64,000 bases of DNA from Saccharopolyspora elongata (GTDB taxonomy: Bacteria > Actinomycetota > Actinomycetes > Mycobacteriales > Pseudonocardiaceae): assembly GCF_004348985.1 (NCBI RefSeq), contig NZ_SMKW01000030.1:1-64000 (forward strand), in the 5' to 3' direction. Both the position numbers and the translations under genes were made by a program. Of this stretch, positions 35,677 to 45,665 are shown piece after piece (the first letter of the stretch is position 1; each line of letters opens with the position of its first letter). The notes beneath the pieces were generated by a model that saw only the letters and a list, made by a program, of their open reading frames with translations, was not told the DNA's origin and did not search any database.

Positions 35677-36594
35677 TCAGGCGAATTCGAGCAGCGCGTG
35701 GACCGGCAAGTGGTCGGACGGGAAGTAACCGTTGCTGCGGTAGGCGTTGATCGCGGCCTGCAGCACCCGGAAGCGCCCGTTGTGCAGCAGCCAGTCGATC
35801 CGCTCCTTGCCCTCGACCGGTTCCTTGTAGGCGCCGAAGGTGCCCCACGCCGGGGTGAGCCGCTCGGCGGCCGTGGCCCAGCTGTCGGCCAGCCCGCCGC
35901 CGGTCAGGATCTTGAAGGACTCCGACGTCTCGGCGGGCGTGTTGAAGTCGCCGGTGAGCACGACCGGCAGCGCGGCGTCGAAACCGGCGATCCGGTCGCG
36001 CACCAGCTGCGCGCTGCGGCGGCGCGATTCCTCCGACTGGTGGTCGAAATGCGTGTTGACGTGGACGAACTCGCGGCCGGTCCGGCGGTCCAGGAAGCGC
36101 ACCCAGGTGACCATCCGGATCACGTTGTTGCCCCAGCTCTTCGAGCCGATCACGTTCGGCGTGTCGGAGAGCCAGAAGTGGTCGTAGTCCAGCGGCTCGA
36201 CCCGGCGGGTGTCGAAGTAGATCGACATGTACTCGCCGCGGCCGCCGCCTTCGCGGCCCAGCCCGATCCAGTCGTAGTGGCGCGGGAGGTCCGCCCGGAC
36301 CTCCTTCACCTGGCTGTACAAGGCTTCCTGCACGCCGAGCAGGGTGGGCTGCTCGGTGTTGAGCAGCTGGGCGAGGATCGGGCGGCGGGTGGTCCAGGCG
36401 TCGGGGTTCGGCGGTGCGGCCTTGGTGTCGAGGCGGATGTTGAAGGTCATCACGTGCAGCCGATCGCCGCGCGCGGGCCCGATCAGCGCCTCGCCGCCCG
36501 GCCGCGCGGCCGCCTGACCGCCGGTGCCGAGCACGCCGGCGACCGCCGCGACTCCGGCCATGCCGAGAACTCCCCGTCGGGTAACACCAGACAC
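35677..36594 (-). CDS. Tat-exported endonuclease/exonuclease/phosphatase-family protein
   Basis: 305 residues. A twin-arginine signal (TRRGVLGMAG, hydrophobic to about residue 30) is followed by an EEP fold: VMTFNIRLD, GVQEALYSQ, HVNTHFDHQSEESRRR, LTGDFNTPAET and SDHLPVHALL, which contain the Asn, Glu, Asp and His catalytic set. It probably cleaves phosphoesters outside the cell (nuclease or sphingomyelinase/inositol phosphatase-like). The start is GTG 36594. Confidence 0.85.
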   Translation of the reverse strand: MSGVTRRGVLGMAGVAAVAGVLGTGGQAAARPGGEALIGPARGDRLHVMTFNIRLDTKAAPPNPDAWTTRRPILAQLLNTEQPTLLGVQEALYSQVKEVRADLPRHYDWIGLGREGGGRGEYMSIYFDTRRVEPLDYDHFWLSDTPNVIGSKSWGNNVIRMVTWVRFLDRRTGREFVHVNTHFDHQSEESRRRSAQLVRDRIAGFDAALPVVLTGDFNTPAETSESFKILTGGGLADSWATAAERLTPAWGTFGAYKEPVEGKERIDWLLHNGRFRVLQAAINAYRSNGYFPSDHLPVHALLEFA

Positions 36595-36739
36595 TGCTGC
36601 CTCCTTGATCGTCTGACCGAGATCCTCGCAGCCGGCGGACCGGGAATGGTTGACCGGAAGGCGAACATTGCCGGAATTCCGCGGCAGGTTGCGGGTGTGA
36701 CCAGGTCGGCGATCGCCGCCCGCTGTCGGTGACCGTGGC

Positions 36740-36745
36740 TAGGCT
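36740..36745 (+). promoter_or_regulatory. -10 box for a leaderless mshB transcript
   Basis: TAGGCT (TANNNT) ends 7 nt before the ATG at 36753. No Shine-Dalgarno is visible. Confidence 0.5.
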
Positions 36746-36752
36746 CGTGCTC

Positions 36753-37595
36753 ATGAACGATCGCCGCCTGCTGCTGGTTCACGCGCACCCCGATGACGAA
36801 TCCACCGCCACCGGCGCCACGATGGCCCGGTACCTCGCGGAGGGCGCATCGGTTTCGCTGGTGACCTGCACCAGCGGGGAGCTCGGCGAGGTGATCGTCG
36901 ACGATCTCGCGCACCTGCGCGGAGAACCCGATGCGCTGGGCGAGCACCGGCGCGGGGAGATCCGCGCGGCGCTGGCGGAGTACGGCGACGTCCGGCACCA
37001 CTGGCTCGGCGGCCCGGGTCGCTGGCGGGACAGCGGCATGGCGGGCGAGGCGGGCAACGACGCGGACGGCTCCTTCGCCAAGGCCGATCCCGCGGACGTC
37101 ACCCGCGCGATGGTCGAGATCCTGCGTGCGGAGCGGCCCCAGGTGGTGATCACCTACGACGAGTTCGGCGGCTACGGCCACCCCGACCACATCGGCGCGC
37201 ACCGCGCGGTGATGGACTCCATCGACCCGGCGGCCGACCCGGACTACGCGCCGGAGCTCGGCGAGCCGTGGCAGGTGTCGAAGGTGTACTGGACGACGCT
37301 GCCGCGTTCGATCCTCAAGCAGGTCGAGGAGGCCGGCGTCGAGGGCTTCGAGCCGTACACGGTGCCCGACGAGGAGCTCACGGCGATGGTCGACGGCCGC
37401 GACTTCCACGCGATCAAGACCGCCGCCCTGCGGCACTACCGCAGCCAGGTCAACCTGGACGACGGCGGGTTCTTCGCCCAGCTGGTATCGCGCCCGGAGT
37501 TCGCGATGGAGCACTACCTGCTGGTCCGCGGAGAACGAGGCCCCGGATCCGGCACCTACGACTGGGAATCCGACCTCTTCGCGGGCCTCGCCTGA
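36753..37595 (+). CDS. mshB: Mycothiol pathway GlcNAc-Ins deacetylase
   Basis: 280 residues of the LmbE-like deacetylase family. It deacetylates GlcNAc-inositol in mycothiol synthesis, in the cytoplasm. Zinc ligands are visible: His12 and Asp15 in HAHPDDE, and His146 in YGHPDHIGAH (Asp15 also acts as base). MshB-specific blocks include GGPGRWRDSGMAG and LVTCTSGELGEV; the related amidase Mca lacks the former. ATG 36753. It converges on a mycothiol-dependent isomerase-like gene, a fitting neighbour. Confidence 0.9.
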   Translation: MNDRRLLLVHAHPDDESTATGATMARYLAEGASVSLVTCTSGELGEVIVDDLAHLRGEPDALGEHRRGEIRAALAEYGDVRHHWLGGPGRWRDSGMAGEAGNDADGSFAKADPADVTRAMVEILRAERPQVVITYDEFGGYGHPDHIGAHRAVMDSIDPAADPDYAPELGEPWQVSKVYWTTLPRSILKQVEEAGVEGFEPYTVPDEELTAMVDGRDFHAIKTAALRHYRSQVNLDDGGFFAQLVSRPEFAMEHYLLVRGERGPGSGTYDWESDLFAGLA

Positions 37596-37642
37596 CGAAA
37601 CCACGCGCCCGCAACAGAAACCTCGGCTAACGCCGAAGGCTC

Positions 37643-37790
37643 CCAATTTTAGGCAAAATCGGAAGATCCCTTCGGGAACCCCGTGCGCTGGCTCCGGGAA
37701 GCCCCCAATTTTAGGCAAAATTGGGGGCTTCCTAGCCCGGCGAGGGCTTGAGAGGGCTCCGGGAAGCTCCCAATTTTAGGCAAAATTGGG
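37643..37790. repeat. Three copies of the CCAATTTTAGGCAAAATTGG palindrome
   Basis: Copies at 37643-37662 (one arm ends in TCGG), 37705-37724 and 37770-37789. The middle one extends to 14-bp perfect arms (37699-37730, loop AGGC). Copies two and three also share a GGCTCCGGGAAGC prefix 65 bp apart. They lie between the convergent mshB and isomerase genes. Two further copies lie at 60835-60900. The palindromes may end transcription in both directions. Confidence 0.8.
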
Positions 37791-37820
37791 TCGTGCTCGT
37801 GCCGCCGTCGTCTGGTGCGG

Positions 37821-38537
37821 TTACCCGTTCGTGCGGCGTTCGTCGTCCGGGATCGGGGCCGGGTGCGCGGGCCAGGGGCCGAGGTCCGGCAGCGGGCCGA
37901 GCGGCGAGCGCTCCGGCGTCCGGCCCGCGAGCCAGGCCGCGAGGTCGCGGGCCCGGCCGCTGATCTCGGGACGGCCGTCGGCGTCGCCGGTCGTCCACCG
38001 GCGCGGGCCGTCGGCCTGCCGCAGGACGACGCCCTCCGGCAATCGGGGAAGCAGGAAATCGACCGCGTGGCAGGAGAATTCGTTGCTCCACTCCTGCGGG
38101 CCGATGCCCAGGTCGAGGTCCACCAGGTGGATCCACACCTCCCGCCAGCGCATGTGCACGAGCCCGCCCAGGTCGCCGTTGCGGAACCGCACCGGGCGCG
38201 CCCAGTCGTCGGTGGTGGCCTGCGACCACACCGCTTCCAGCGCGGCGGAGTGCCGGGCGATGGCGGACCGGTGTTCGTCGGCGCTGCTCGGGGCGAGGCC
38301 CGCGATGATCGCGTCGCGTTCGGCCTGCCCGCCTTCGTAGGCGTCGACCAGCTCGCCGCGCAACGCGAGCTCGGAGACCCGCGCGAACGCTCGGGCGTTG
38401 TCGGTCAGGTGGGCCAGCACGTGGCCTCGGCTCCACCCGGGGAGCAGCGACGGAGCGGTGACTTGATCATCGGTCAGCGCGGCGAGCGCTTCGCGGAGTC
38501 GACGATGGCCTTGCGCGACAGCGTGCAACGGAGGCAT
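37821..38537 (-). CDS. Mycothiol-dependent maleylpyruvate isomerase-like (DinB_2) protein
   Basis: 238 residues. The N-terminal DinB-like bundle has the family motif LPGWSRGHVLAHLTDNARAF (about 32-51) with metal His residues, and HMRWREVWIHLVDLDLG near 130. The C-terminal part (160-238) is the MDMPI C-domain-like region. Such enzymes are thiol-dependent isomerases or transferases using mycothiol. The ATG has AGGATC upstream. It converges on mshB. The substrate is not known; the family is broad. Confidence 0.8.
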   Translation of the reverse strand: MPPLHAVAQGHRRLREALAALTDDQVTAPSLLPGWSRGHVLAHLTDNARAFARVSELALRGELVDAYEGGQAERDAIIAGLAPSSADEHRSAIARHSAALEAVWSQATTDDWARPVRFRNGDLGGLVHMRWREVWIHLVDLDLGIGPQEWSNEFSCHAVDFLLPRLPEGVVLRQADGPRRWTTGDADGRPEISGRARDLAAWLAGRTPERSPLGPLPDLGPWPAHPAPIPDDERRTNG

Positions 38538-38578
38538 CACGCGCCAGGATCCTAGACCCGTCCCGCCGTGGGGCGCCG

Positions 38579-39280
38579 TCAGTGCGAGTTGTAGGTCTTG
38601 TACGCCTCGACGAGCTGGGTCTCGGCCTCGTCGAAGTACTCGTCGAGCCGGTCGGCCGCCGCTTCCATCGAGCCGCCGGTGATCAGGTCCGCGATCGCCC
38701 GGTTGAGCGCGAGGTAGGGCTGGTGGAACTCCTGCGGGCGGGACATCACGTGGAACGCCAGTCGCAGCTCGGCCAGCAGCTGCCGCATCGTCTCGTTCAC
38801 CCGCGGGCTGGCGGCCAGCGCCGCGAGCGCTTCGTGGAAGCGCATGTTCGCGGTGCCGACGTCGCTCCACCGCTCGTCCTCGGCTGCCCGCTCGCCGTCG
38901 GTCACCGCCCGGTCCACGGCCGCCACCAGCTCGGCCGCCGCGGTGCCGGCCCGGCGCACCGCGCTGGTCTCCAGCAGCCTGCGGATCCGGTACAGGTCGA
39001 TCACGTCGTCGGCGCTGAGCACCCGGACGAACACGCCGCGGTGGAACTCGTGCACCAGCAGTCGCTCGTGCACCAGCAGCCGGAACGCCTCGCGCAGCGT
39101 GTTGCGGGAGACGGCCAGCGCCTTGCCCGCGGTTTCCTCGGAAAGCCGGGTGCCCGGGGCGAGCGCGCCGTCGATGATGCGCTGCCGCAGCACGTCGGCG
39201 ACCCGTTCGGCCGTGCTGGTGCGGTCCAGCAGCGATCGGTCGGCCGTGAGCAGGTCCGCCCACGGGTCCGCGGTGGTCAA
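38579..39280 (-). CDS. GntR-family (FCD/FadR-type) regulator
   Basis: About 233 residues: a winged helix at 20-85 (RVADVLRQRIIDGALAPGTRLSEETAGKALAVSRNTLREAFRLL) and an FCD ligand domain (95-225) with metal-ligand His/Asp positions (NMRFHEAL). Start TTG 39280 is favoured by GGGAG 5 nt upstream; TTG 39292 is a possible earlier start. It is divergent from the NRAMP-pxpABC operon and likely represses it via the dyad at 39350. Bacillus has an IclR (KipR) in this role. Confidence 0.88.
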   Translation of the reverse strand: MTTADPWADLLTADRSLLDRTSTAERVADVLRQRIIDGALAPGTRLSEETAGKALAVSRNTLREAFRLLVHERLLVHEFHRGVFVRVLSADDVIDLYRIRRLLETSAVRRAGTAAAELVAAVDRAVTDGERAAEDERWSDVGTANMRFHEALAALAASPRVNETMRQLLAELRLAFHVMSRPQEFHQPYLALNRAIADLITGGSMEAAADRLDEYFDEAETQLVEAYKTYNSH

Positions 39281-39349
39281 TCGAGCTCCCAACGACGTGC
39301 CCGGCAGTTGATCTGAGTGTAACGAGACAGCTCCGAATGAGGTATTGCA

Positions 39350-39366
39350 GAATTGTTCAACAATTC
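39350..39366. promoter_or_regulatory. Operator of the FCD-type regulator in the pxp promoter
   Basis: GAATTGTTCAACAATTC, a perfect 17-bp dyad in the 177-bp divergent region. TTGT-N-ACAA cores are typical of FadR/LldR-type sites. It lies 69 bp from the regulator start and 91 bp from the NRAMP start. Confidence 0.8.
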
Positions 39367-39457
39367 ACTATCTTGACCGGAACTGCCGCTCGGCGGCCCG
39401 AACGCGAGACCCCTGCCACCGGCGAACGGCCGGTGTTCTGAGTTGATCGGAGGTGCC

Positions 39458-40678
39458 ATGGCTCAGACGACCACGGCCGACGGCAAGTCGTCGGCGGCGA
39501 AGCGCAGCACCCTGTTGGGCGCGGTCTTCCTGATGGCCACCAGCGCCATCGGCCCCGGCTTCATCACCCAGACGACGCAGTTCACCATCCAGCTCGGTGC
39601 GGCCTTCGCCTTCGCCATCCTGGTGTCGATCCTGGTCGACATCGCGGTGCAGCTGAACGTGTGGCGGGTCATCGGCGTCTCCGGCATGCGAGCGCAGGAC
39701 CTGGGCAACCGCGTGGTGCCCGGCCTCGGCTACGTGATGGCCGCGCTGGTGGTCTTCGGCGGGCTGGTGTTCAACGTCGGCAACATCGCCGGCACCTCGC
39801 TCGGCCTCGACGCGCTGTTCGGGCTGGACGCGAAGATCGGCGGCACCCTCTCGGCCGTCATCGCCATCGGGATCTTCCTGAGCAAGAAGGCCGGGGTGGC
39901 GATGGACCGCATCGTCGTGGTCCTCGGCGTGGTCATGATTCTGCTGACCGCGTTCGTCGCCTTCTCCTCCCACCCGCCCGTCGGCCAGGCCCTGGTCCAG
40001 GCGGTGTGGCCGTCGGAGGTGGACTTCCTGTCCATCACCACCCTGATCGGCGGCACCGTCGGCGGCTACATCACCTACGCGGGCGCGCACCGCCTGGTGG
40101 ACGCCGGGGTGACCGGTCCGGAGCGGATCGTCGACGTCAGCCGCAGCTCCGTCGTCTCGCTGCTGGTGACCGGCGTGATGCGGCTGGTGCTGTTCCTCGC
40201 GGTGCTCGGCGTCGTGGCCGGCGGCGTCACGCTGGCCTCGTCGAACCCGACCGCGGAAGCCTTCCAGCACGCGGCCGGCGAGGTCGGCCTGCGGCTGTTC
40301 GGGATGATCCTCTGGGCCGCCAGCATCACCTCGGTCGTCGGCGCCGCTTACACCTCGGTGTCGTTCCTGGTGACCTTCTCGCCGAAACTGGCCCGCGCCC
40401 GCAACTGGATGGTCGTCGCGTTCGTGGCGGTGTCAGCGGTGGCGTTCCTGCTCCTGGACCAGGCGCCGACGACACTGCTGGTGCTGGCCGGCGCGCTCAA
40501 CGGGCTGATCCTTCCGGTCGGCTTCGGCGTGCTGATGTTCGTGGCGGCCAAGCGGCGGGACCTGCTCGGCGGATACCGGTACCCGCGTTGGCTACTGGTC
40601 GTGGGTGTGCTCGCCTGGTTGCTGACCTTGTACCTGGGATTCAACTCGCTCGGCGGCATCGCCGCGCTGTGGAAGTGA
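39458..40678 (+). CDS. ycsG: NRAMP-family transporter of the 5-oxoproline operon (YcsG type)
   Basis: 406 residues, 11 predicted helices (for example 22-45, 48-68, 88-112, 120-140, 150-168). It belongs to the NRAMP superfamily, but the canonical first motif DPGN is replaced by [13 protein letters not shown], as in the Bacillus YcsG branch, so metal transport is doubtful. Its place in a pxp operon suggests import of oxoproline or a related compound. ATG with GGAGG. Confidence 0.87.
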   Translation: MAQTTTADGKSSAAKRSTLLGAVFLMATSAIGPGFITQTTQFTIQLGAAFAFAILVSILVDIAVQLNVWRVIGVSGMRAQDLGNRVVPGLGYVMAALVVFGGLVFNVGNIAGTSLGLDALFGLDAKIGGTLSAVIAIGIFLSKKAGVAMDRIVVVLGVVMILLTAFVAFSSHPPVGQALVQAVWPSEVDFLSITTLIGGTVGGYITYAGAHRLVDAGVTGPERIVDVSRSSVVSLLVTGVMRLVLFLAVLGVVAGGVTLASSNPTAEAFQHAAGEVGLRLFGMILWAASITSVVGAAYTSVSFLVTFSPKLARARNWMVVAFVAVSAVAFLLLDQAPTTLLVLAGALNGLILPVGFGVLMFVAAKRRDLLGGYRYPRWLLVVGVLAWLLTLYLGFNSLGGIAALWK

Positions 40679-40685
40679 GGCGGGC

Positions 40686-41447
40686 ATGGACCTCAACTCG
40701 GACCTCGCGGAGGGCTTCGGCCGCTGGGAGCTCAGCGACGACGAGGCGCTGCTGCGGATCGTCACCAGTGCGAACGTCGCGTGCGGCTACCACGCCGGGG
40801 ACGCCACGGTGATCCGCCAGGCCGTCGAGCAGGCCGCGAAGCTGGGCGTCGTGGTCGGCGCCCAGGTCAGCTACCGGGACCTGGCCGGGTTCGGCCGCCG
40901 GTTCATCGACGTGCCGCCGGTGGAGCTGGCCAACGACGTGATCTACCAGATCGGCGCGCTGGCCGGGTTCGCCCGCGTCGCGGGCACCGAGGTCGGCTAC
41001 GTCAAGCCGCACGGCGCGCTCTACAACGCGATCGTGCACCACGCCGACCAGGCGGCCGCCGTGGTCGACGCGGTGCGCGCCTACGACCCGTCGCTGGCGG
41101 TGCTCGGGCTGCCCGGCTCCGAGTGGCTGGCCCGGGCCGAGCAGGCCGGGCTGCAGGTGTTCCGCGAGGCCTTCGCCGACCGCGCGTACACGCCCGAGGG
41201 CACCCTGGTGTCGCGCCGTGAACCTGGCGCCGTGCTGCACGATCCGGACGTCATCGCAGACCGCTGCGTGCGGCTGGCCGCCGGCGAGCCGATCAAGGCA
41301 ATCGACGGCTCCGACATCAAGATCGACGCCGATTCGATCTGCGTGCACGGCGACAGCCCGGGCGCGGTGGCTATCGCCGAGGCGGTGCGGGACCGGCTGG
41401 TGGCCGGGGGAGTGGCGTTGGCGCCGTTCGTTGTGCGAGGTCTGTGA
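40686..41447 (+). CDS. pxpA: 5-oxoprolinase subunit A
   Basis: 253 residues, the YcsF/LamB family. With PxpB and PxpC it hydrolyses 5-oxoproline (pyroglutamate) to glutamate at the cost of ATP. Motifs: [59 protein letters not shown] and the C-terminal [11 protein letters not shown]. It lies 7 bp after the transporter gene and overlaps pxpB. Confidence 0.95.
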   Translation: MDLNSDLAEGFGRWELSDDEALLRIVTSANVACGYHAGDATVIRQAVEQAAKLGVVVGAQVSYRDLAGFGRRFIDVPPVELANDVIYQIGALAGFARVAGTEVGYVKPHGALYNAIVHHADQAAAVVDAVRAYDPSLAVLGLPGSEWLARAEQAGLQVFREAFADRAYTPEGTLVSRREPGAVLHDPDVIADRCVRLAAGEPIKAIDGSDIKIDADSICVHGDSPGAVAIAEAVRDRLVAGGVALAPFVVRGL

Positions 41448-42058
41448 TGCGGTTCCTGCGGTGCGCCGATTCGGGGCTGCTCATCGAGCTGGCCGATCTC
41501 GAAGCCGTGCAGGCGCTGTTCGCCGTCCTCGCCGAGAACCCGCCGGAAGGCGTCACGGACCTCGTCCCGGCGGCCCGGACGCTGCTGCTGCACCTGGACC
41601 CGCAGCGCGCCGACATCGGCGCGGTCGAGGCGGCGGTGCGTGCGGCAGAGCCCCGCGACGGCTCGCGCGCCTGCGGTGAGCTGGTGGAGGTGCCGGTGGT
41701 CTACGACGGCGCCGACCTCGCGGAAGTCGCGTCGCTGACAGGTCTGACCGAGCGCGAAGTGGTGCACCGGCACACGGGCGCGGAGTGGACGGTCGCCTTC
41801 GGCGGGTTCGCGCCCGGTTTCGGCTACCTCTCCGGTGGCCCGGCGGAGCTGGTGGTGCCGCGCCGCACCGAGTCGCGGACCAAGGTGCCGCCGGGCTCGG
41901 TCGGCCTCGCGGGCGCGTTCAGCGGCATCTACCCGCGCGAATCGCCCGGCGGCTGGCAGCTGATCGGGCGCACCGACCTGGAGATCTGGCGGGTCGACCG
42001 AAATCCGCCCGCACTGCTGCGGCCCGGCGTGCGGGTGCGCTTCCTGGAGGTCGCATGA
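41447..42058 (+). CDS. pxpB: 5-oxoprolinase subunit B
   Basis: 203 residues, KipI family. The core motif is GFAPGFGYLSGGPAEL (about 120-135), followed by VPRRTESRTKVPPGSVGLAG and GIYPRESPGGWQLIGRT. A one-base step separates it from pxpA; GTG 41444 (GTGA overlap) is an alternative start. In Bacillus KipI was first known as a histidine-kinase inhibitor. Here the 5-oxoprolinase role is supported by the full operon. Confidence 0.94.
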   Translation: MRFLRCADSGLLIELADLEAVQALFAVLAENPPEGVTDLVPAARTLLLHLDPQRADIGAVEAAVRAAEPRDGSRACGELVEVPVVYDGADLAEVASLTGLTEREVVHRHTGAEWTVAFGGFAPGFGYLSGGPAELVVPRRTESRTKVPPGSVGLAGAFSGIYPRESPGGWQLIGRTDLEIWRVDRNPPALLRPGVRVRFLEVA

Positions 42059-42936
42059 GCTGCCTGGAAATCCTGGCCACGGGCCCGCTCGCGACGATCC
42101 AGGACCTCGGGCGACCGGGCCTGGCCGGCATCGGCGTCGGCCGCTCGGGCGCGGCCGACGCCGGCTCCTTCCGGCTGGCCAACAGGCTGGTCGGCAACGA
42201 CGAGGGCGCCGCGGCCATCGAGGTCACGTTCGGCGGGCTCGCGGTCCGCGCGACCCGCGACCTCACGGCAGCGGTGACCGGTGCGCCCTGTCCGATCACT
42301 GTGGACGGTCGCGCCGCGGCGGTGAACTCGGTGCTGCGGATCCCGGCCGGTGTCGAGCTGCGGATGGGCGTGCCCGGTTGCGGGCTCCGCAGCTACCTCG
42401 CGGTGCGCGGCGGCGTCGCCGTCCCGCCGGTGCTCGGCTCGCGCGCCACCGACGTTCTCGCGGGGGTCGGGCCGGAGCCGCTGGCCGGCGGCGCGGTGCT
42501 GCCGGTCGGCCCGCCGCCCGCCCGGTTCCCGCAGGTGGACGTCGCGCCGGTGGCGGTGTGCCCGGCCGACGAGATCGTGCTGAGCGTGGCGCCGGGACCG
42601 CGCCACGACTGGTTCGTCGACGACGCTCTGGCAACCCTGGTCAGCAAGCCGTACGAGGTCACCGCCGACAGCAACCGGATCGGCATGCGGCTGGACGGCC
42701 CGGCGCTGGACCGGAGCCGCACCGAGGAGCTGCCCAGCGAGGGCATGGTCGCCGGCGCACTGCAGGTGCCGCCGTCGGCGCGGCCCACGCTGTTCCTCGC
42801 CGACCACCCGGTGACCGGCGGCTACCCGGTGATCGCCGTGGTCGCCGCCGCCGACCTCGACGCAGCCGCCCAGGCGCGTCCCGGGCAGCGGATCCGCTTC
42901 CGCTTGAAAAAGGGTTTCCGGACCCGTCTTTCGTAG
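42055..42936 (+). CDS. pxpC: 5-oxoprolinase subunit C
   Basis: 293 residues, the KipA/AHS2 biotin-dependent carboxyltransferase-like domain. Motifs: [60 protein letters not shown], and near the C terminus [13 protein letters not shown] and [16 protein letters not shown]. The ATG overlaps the pxpB stop (ATGA). It completes the PxpABC enzyme. Confidence 0.94.
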   Translation: MSCLEILATGPLATIQDLGRPGLAGIGVGRSGAADAGSFRLANRLVGNDEGAAAIEVTFGGLAVRATRDLTAAVTGAPCPITVDGRAAAVNSVLRIPAGVELRMGVPGCGLRSYLAVRGGVAVPPVLGSRATDVLAGVGPEPLAGGAVLPVGPPPARFPQVDVAPVAVCPADEIVLSVAPGPRHDWFVDDALATLVSKPYEVTADSNRIGMRLDGPALDRSRTEELPSEGMVAGALQVPPSARPTLFLADHPVTGGYPVIAVVAAADLDAAAQARPGQRIRFRLKKGFRTRLS

Positions 42937-43084
42937 CGGCGCGGAACCTCAGGTCGGCCTGCGGGATCTCCGTCCGGTGCGCGGCCCTCGACGGGTGGGC
43001 AGGTCTCGCGGATTTGCACAGCGCTTCCGGCGCTTCACAAATGAAGAACGGGCAGAGTTTCACTGCTCGAGTAGGGAGAATTCG

Positions 43085-43867
43085 ATGACGCAGCCGCAGG
43101 CGATGTCGCCGGACCAGGCCCGCGCGGAGTTCCGCGCCGGCCTGCGCGTGCCGACCTCGGGTTACAGCGCGGGCTGGACGCAGGCGAACCTCATCTCGCT
43201 GCCCCGCGAGTACGCCTACGACTTCCTGCTGTTCGCGCAGCGGAATCCGCGCTCGTGCCCGGTCCTCGACGTGACCGAGCCGGGCGAGACCAGCATGTCG
43301 ATCTTCGCCGGCGACCTGCGCACCGACCTGCCCGCGTACACCGTCTACCGGGACGGCGAGCTGGCGGAGGAGCGCGCCGAGGTCACCGACCTGTGGCGGG
43401 ACGACCTGGTGTCGTTCCTGATCGGCTGCAGCTTCACCTTCGAGGCGGCGCTGCTGGAGGCCGAGGTCCCGGTGCGCCACATCGAGGCGGGCAGCAACGT
43501 CCCGATGTACCGGACGAACCGGGAATGCCGCCCGGCAGGCCGGTTGGCCGGGCCGTTGGTGGTGTCGATGCGGCCGGTGCCCGCGGAACTGGTGTCCACC
43601 GCGGTCCGCGTGACCTCCCGCTACCCGGCGGTGCACGGCGCCCCGGTGCACATCGGCGCGCCGGAAGCGTTGGGAATCAAGGACATCGACCGGCCCGACT
43701 TCGGCGACGCGGTGGAGATCCGGCCCGGCGAGATCCCGGTGTTCTGGGCCTGCGGGGTGACGCCGCAGGCGGCCGTGATGCGGTCCAGGCCGCCGTTCGC
43801 CATCGGCCACGCGCCCGGCTACATGGCGATCACCGACGCCCGGGACAGCCGCTTCCTGGTCCCGTGA
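43085..43867 (+). CDS. ycsI: Putative hydro-lyase, DUF1445/YcsI family
   Basis: 260 residues. Motifs: [61 protein letters not shown], and the C-terminal [10 protein letters not shown]...[12 protein letters not shown]. Family members are annotated as hydro-lyases; a few are D-glutamate cyclases, which would make 5-oxoproline and explain the operon. The ATG has AGGGAG upstream. 148 bp after pxpC, likely the same transcript. Confidence 0.9.
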   Translation: MTQPQAMSPDQARAEFRAGLRVPTSGYSAGWTQANLISLPREYAYDFLLFAQRNPRSCPVLDVTEPGETSMSIFAGDLRTDLPAYTVYRDGELAEERAEVTDLWRDDLVSFLIGCSFTFEAALLEAEVPVRHIEAGSNVPMYRTNRECRPAGRLAGPLVVSMRPVPAELVSTAVRVTSRYPAVHGAPVHIGAPEALGIKDIDRPDFGDAVEIRPGEIPVFWACGVTPQAAVMRSRPPFAIGHAPGYMAITDARDSRFLVP

Positions 43868-44062
43868 CCGCCGCCTCCCGGATCGGGTGAAATCGCCGCT
43901 TTCGCGCGAAACCGCCATCATCCGGGACGACCCGTACGTGCGGACCCTTAGTCCGAAGAGCACACCTCCTGCGCTGGAGGTTCGTGCATTCTGCGGTGTC
44001 CGCCCTCCTTTTCGGACTGTTGACTCCAAGCCGGAGTTCTCAGACGACACAAGGAGGTTCGG

Positions 44063-45653
44063 GTGGGGGCGCTTTCCGGCCGATTAGGCCGAGCGTTGGC
44101 CATCGCGACGAGTGCGCTGGTCACGGGCACAGTGGTGGTGGCGGGATCACCGGCGATGGCACAACCTCCTGGTGCCGCACCGGTTGCCTGGGGCGAGTGC
44201 GACAGCGAAGCGCTGGACGGGGTGCCGATCACCGAGCGGTACCTCTACCGCTGCGCGAGCTACCCGGTGCCGATCGACCACGACGACCCGCGCAAGGGCA
44301 CCGTCGAACTGGCGATGATGCGCCGTGCGGCGGCCGACCCGGACGCGAAGATCGGCTCGCTGTTCCTGAACCCGGGCGGGCCCGGCGGCGCCGGGTTCAA
44401 CCGGCCGGTGACCGCGGTGAAGAAGTTCGAGCCGCAGGTGCTGAACCGCTTCGACATCATCGGTTTCGACCCGCGCGGGGTCGATCGCAGCACCCGGCTG
44501 CGCTGCTTCGAAACCGCCGAGCAGGCGGAGGAGGTGCTGGGCCGGCTCTCCTCGGTGCCGGTCACGGACAAGCAGATCCGCACCACGATGGCCGCGTTCC
44601 GGGACTACGGCGAGGCCTGCGACGACAACGCGGGTGAGCTGTTGCACCACATGTCCACCAAGGACGTGGCGCGGGACCTCGACCGATGCGCCAGGGCGTG
44701 GGCGACGAGCAGCTCAACTACGTCGGCTTCTCCTACGGCACGCTGCTGGGCGCGACCTACGTGAACATGTTCCCGGAGCGCAGCCGCGCGATCATCCTGG
44801 ACGGCAACGTGGATCCGCAGCTGCGGACCGCCGACGGCGTCCAGTACGACCGGGAGCGGGCGCAGGGCTTCGAGCTGGCGCTGGACTCGTTCCTGAAGCT
44901 CTGCGGCGAGAAGGCGCAGCGGTGCGCGTTCGGCGAGGGCGATCCGCGGGCGAAGTTCGACGAGATCCGCGATCACCTGCGGCAGGAGCCGATCACCATG
45001 CCGGACGGCTCGGAGATCACGCTCGACCAGTTCACCGACGGCGTCAGCAGCGCGCTGTACGCCCCGGACCAGTTCCGGCAGCTCGCCACCGACCTTCAGT
45101 CGCTGCACCGGCAGCTGCACCCGAAGCCGGGGCTGGTCCCGGAGCTGCTCGGCCTGCTGAGCAAGCCGACCTCGATCGGTCGCCTGGACGCTCCCGCCGA
45201 CGCCGCGGAGAGCAGCTACGTGGACGACACCTACTACGGGGTGAACTGCGCGGACAAGCCGATTCCCAAGAAGCCCCAGCAGGTTCCGGGCATCGCCGCG
45301 CAGTGGGAGGCGGAATCGCCGACCTTCGGCCGGTCGCAGGCGTTCAGCGACCTGGCCGCGTGCTCGAACTGGCCGGAGATGACCCGGACGTGCACCGCGG
45401 TCCGTGGCAGCACCAGGCGGCGAACCCGGTGCTGCTGTTCGGGAACTTCTACGACCCGGCCACCCAGTACGAGTTCTCCCGCCGCATGGAGCAGGAACTG
45501 GGCAACGCCCGCCTGGTGAGCGTCGACTCGTTCGGCCACTGCATCCTGGGGAACAGCCCGTGCACCGACCGGATCGCGGCGGACTTCCTGACGGACCTGA
45601 AGGTCCCGGAACCGGGCCAGGTCTGCCAACCGGACAAGCCACCGTTCGCCTGA
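44063..45653 (+). pseudogene. Secreted TAP-type alpha/beta-hydrolase peptidase with two frameshifts
   Basis: A secreted tripeptidyl-aminopeptidase-like hydrolase split over three frames. GTG 44063 with AAGGAGG; signal peptide to about residue 33 (GSPAMAQ). Part 1 (44063-44684) has LFLNPGGPGGAGF and IIGFDPRGVDRST. A one-base loss near 44684 shifts to part 2, with nucleophile motif GFSYGTLLGATY. A second one-base loss near 45388 shifts to part 3, with LLFGNFYDPATQ and SFGHCILGN (Asp and His of the triad). All family motifs survive, so it is a recent pseudogene or a sequence error. Proteins of this family cut N-terminal tripeptides outside the cell. Confidence 0.85.
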
Positions 45654-45665
45654 TGCGAGAATAGT

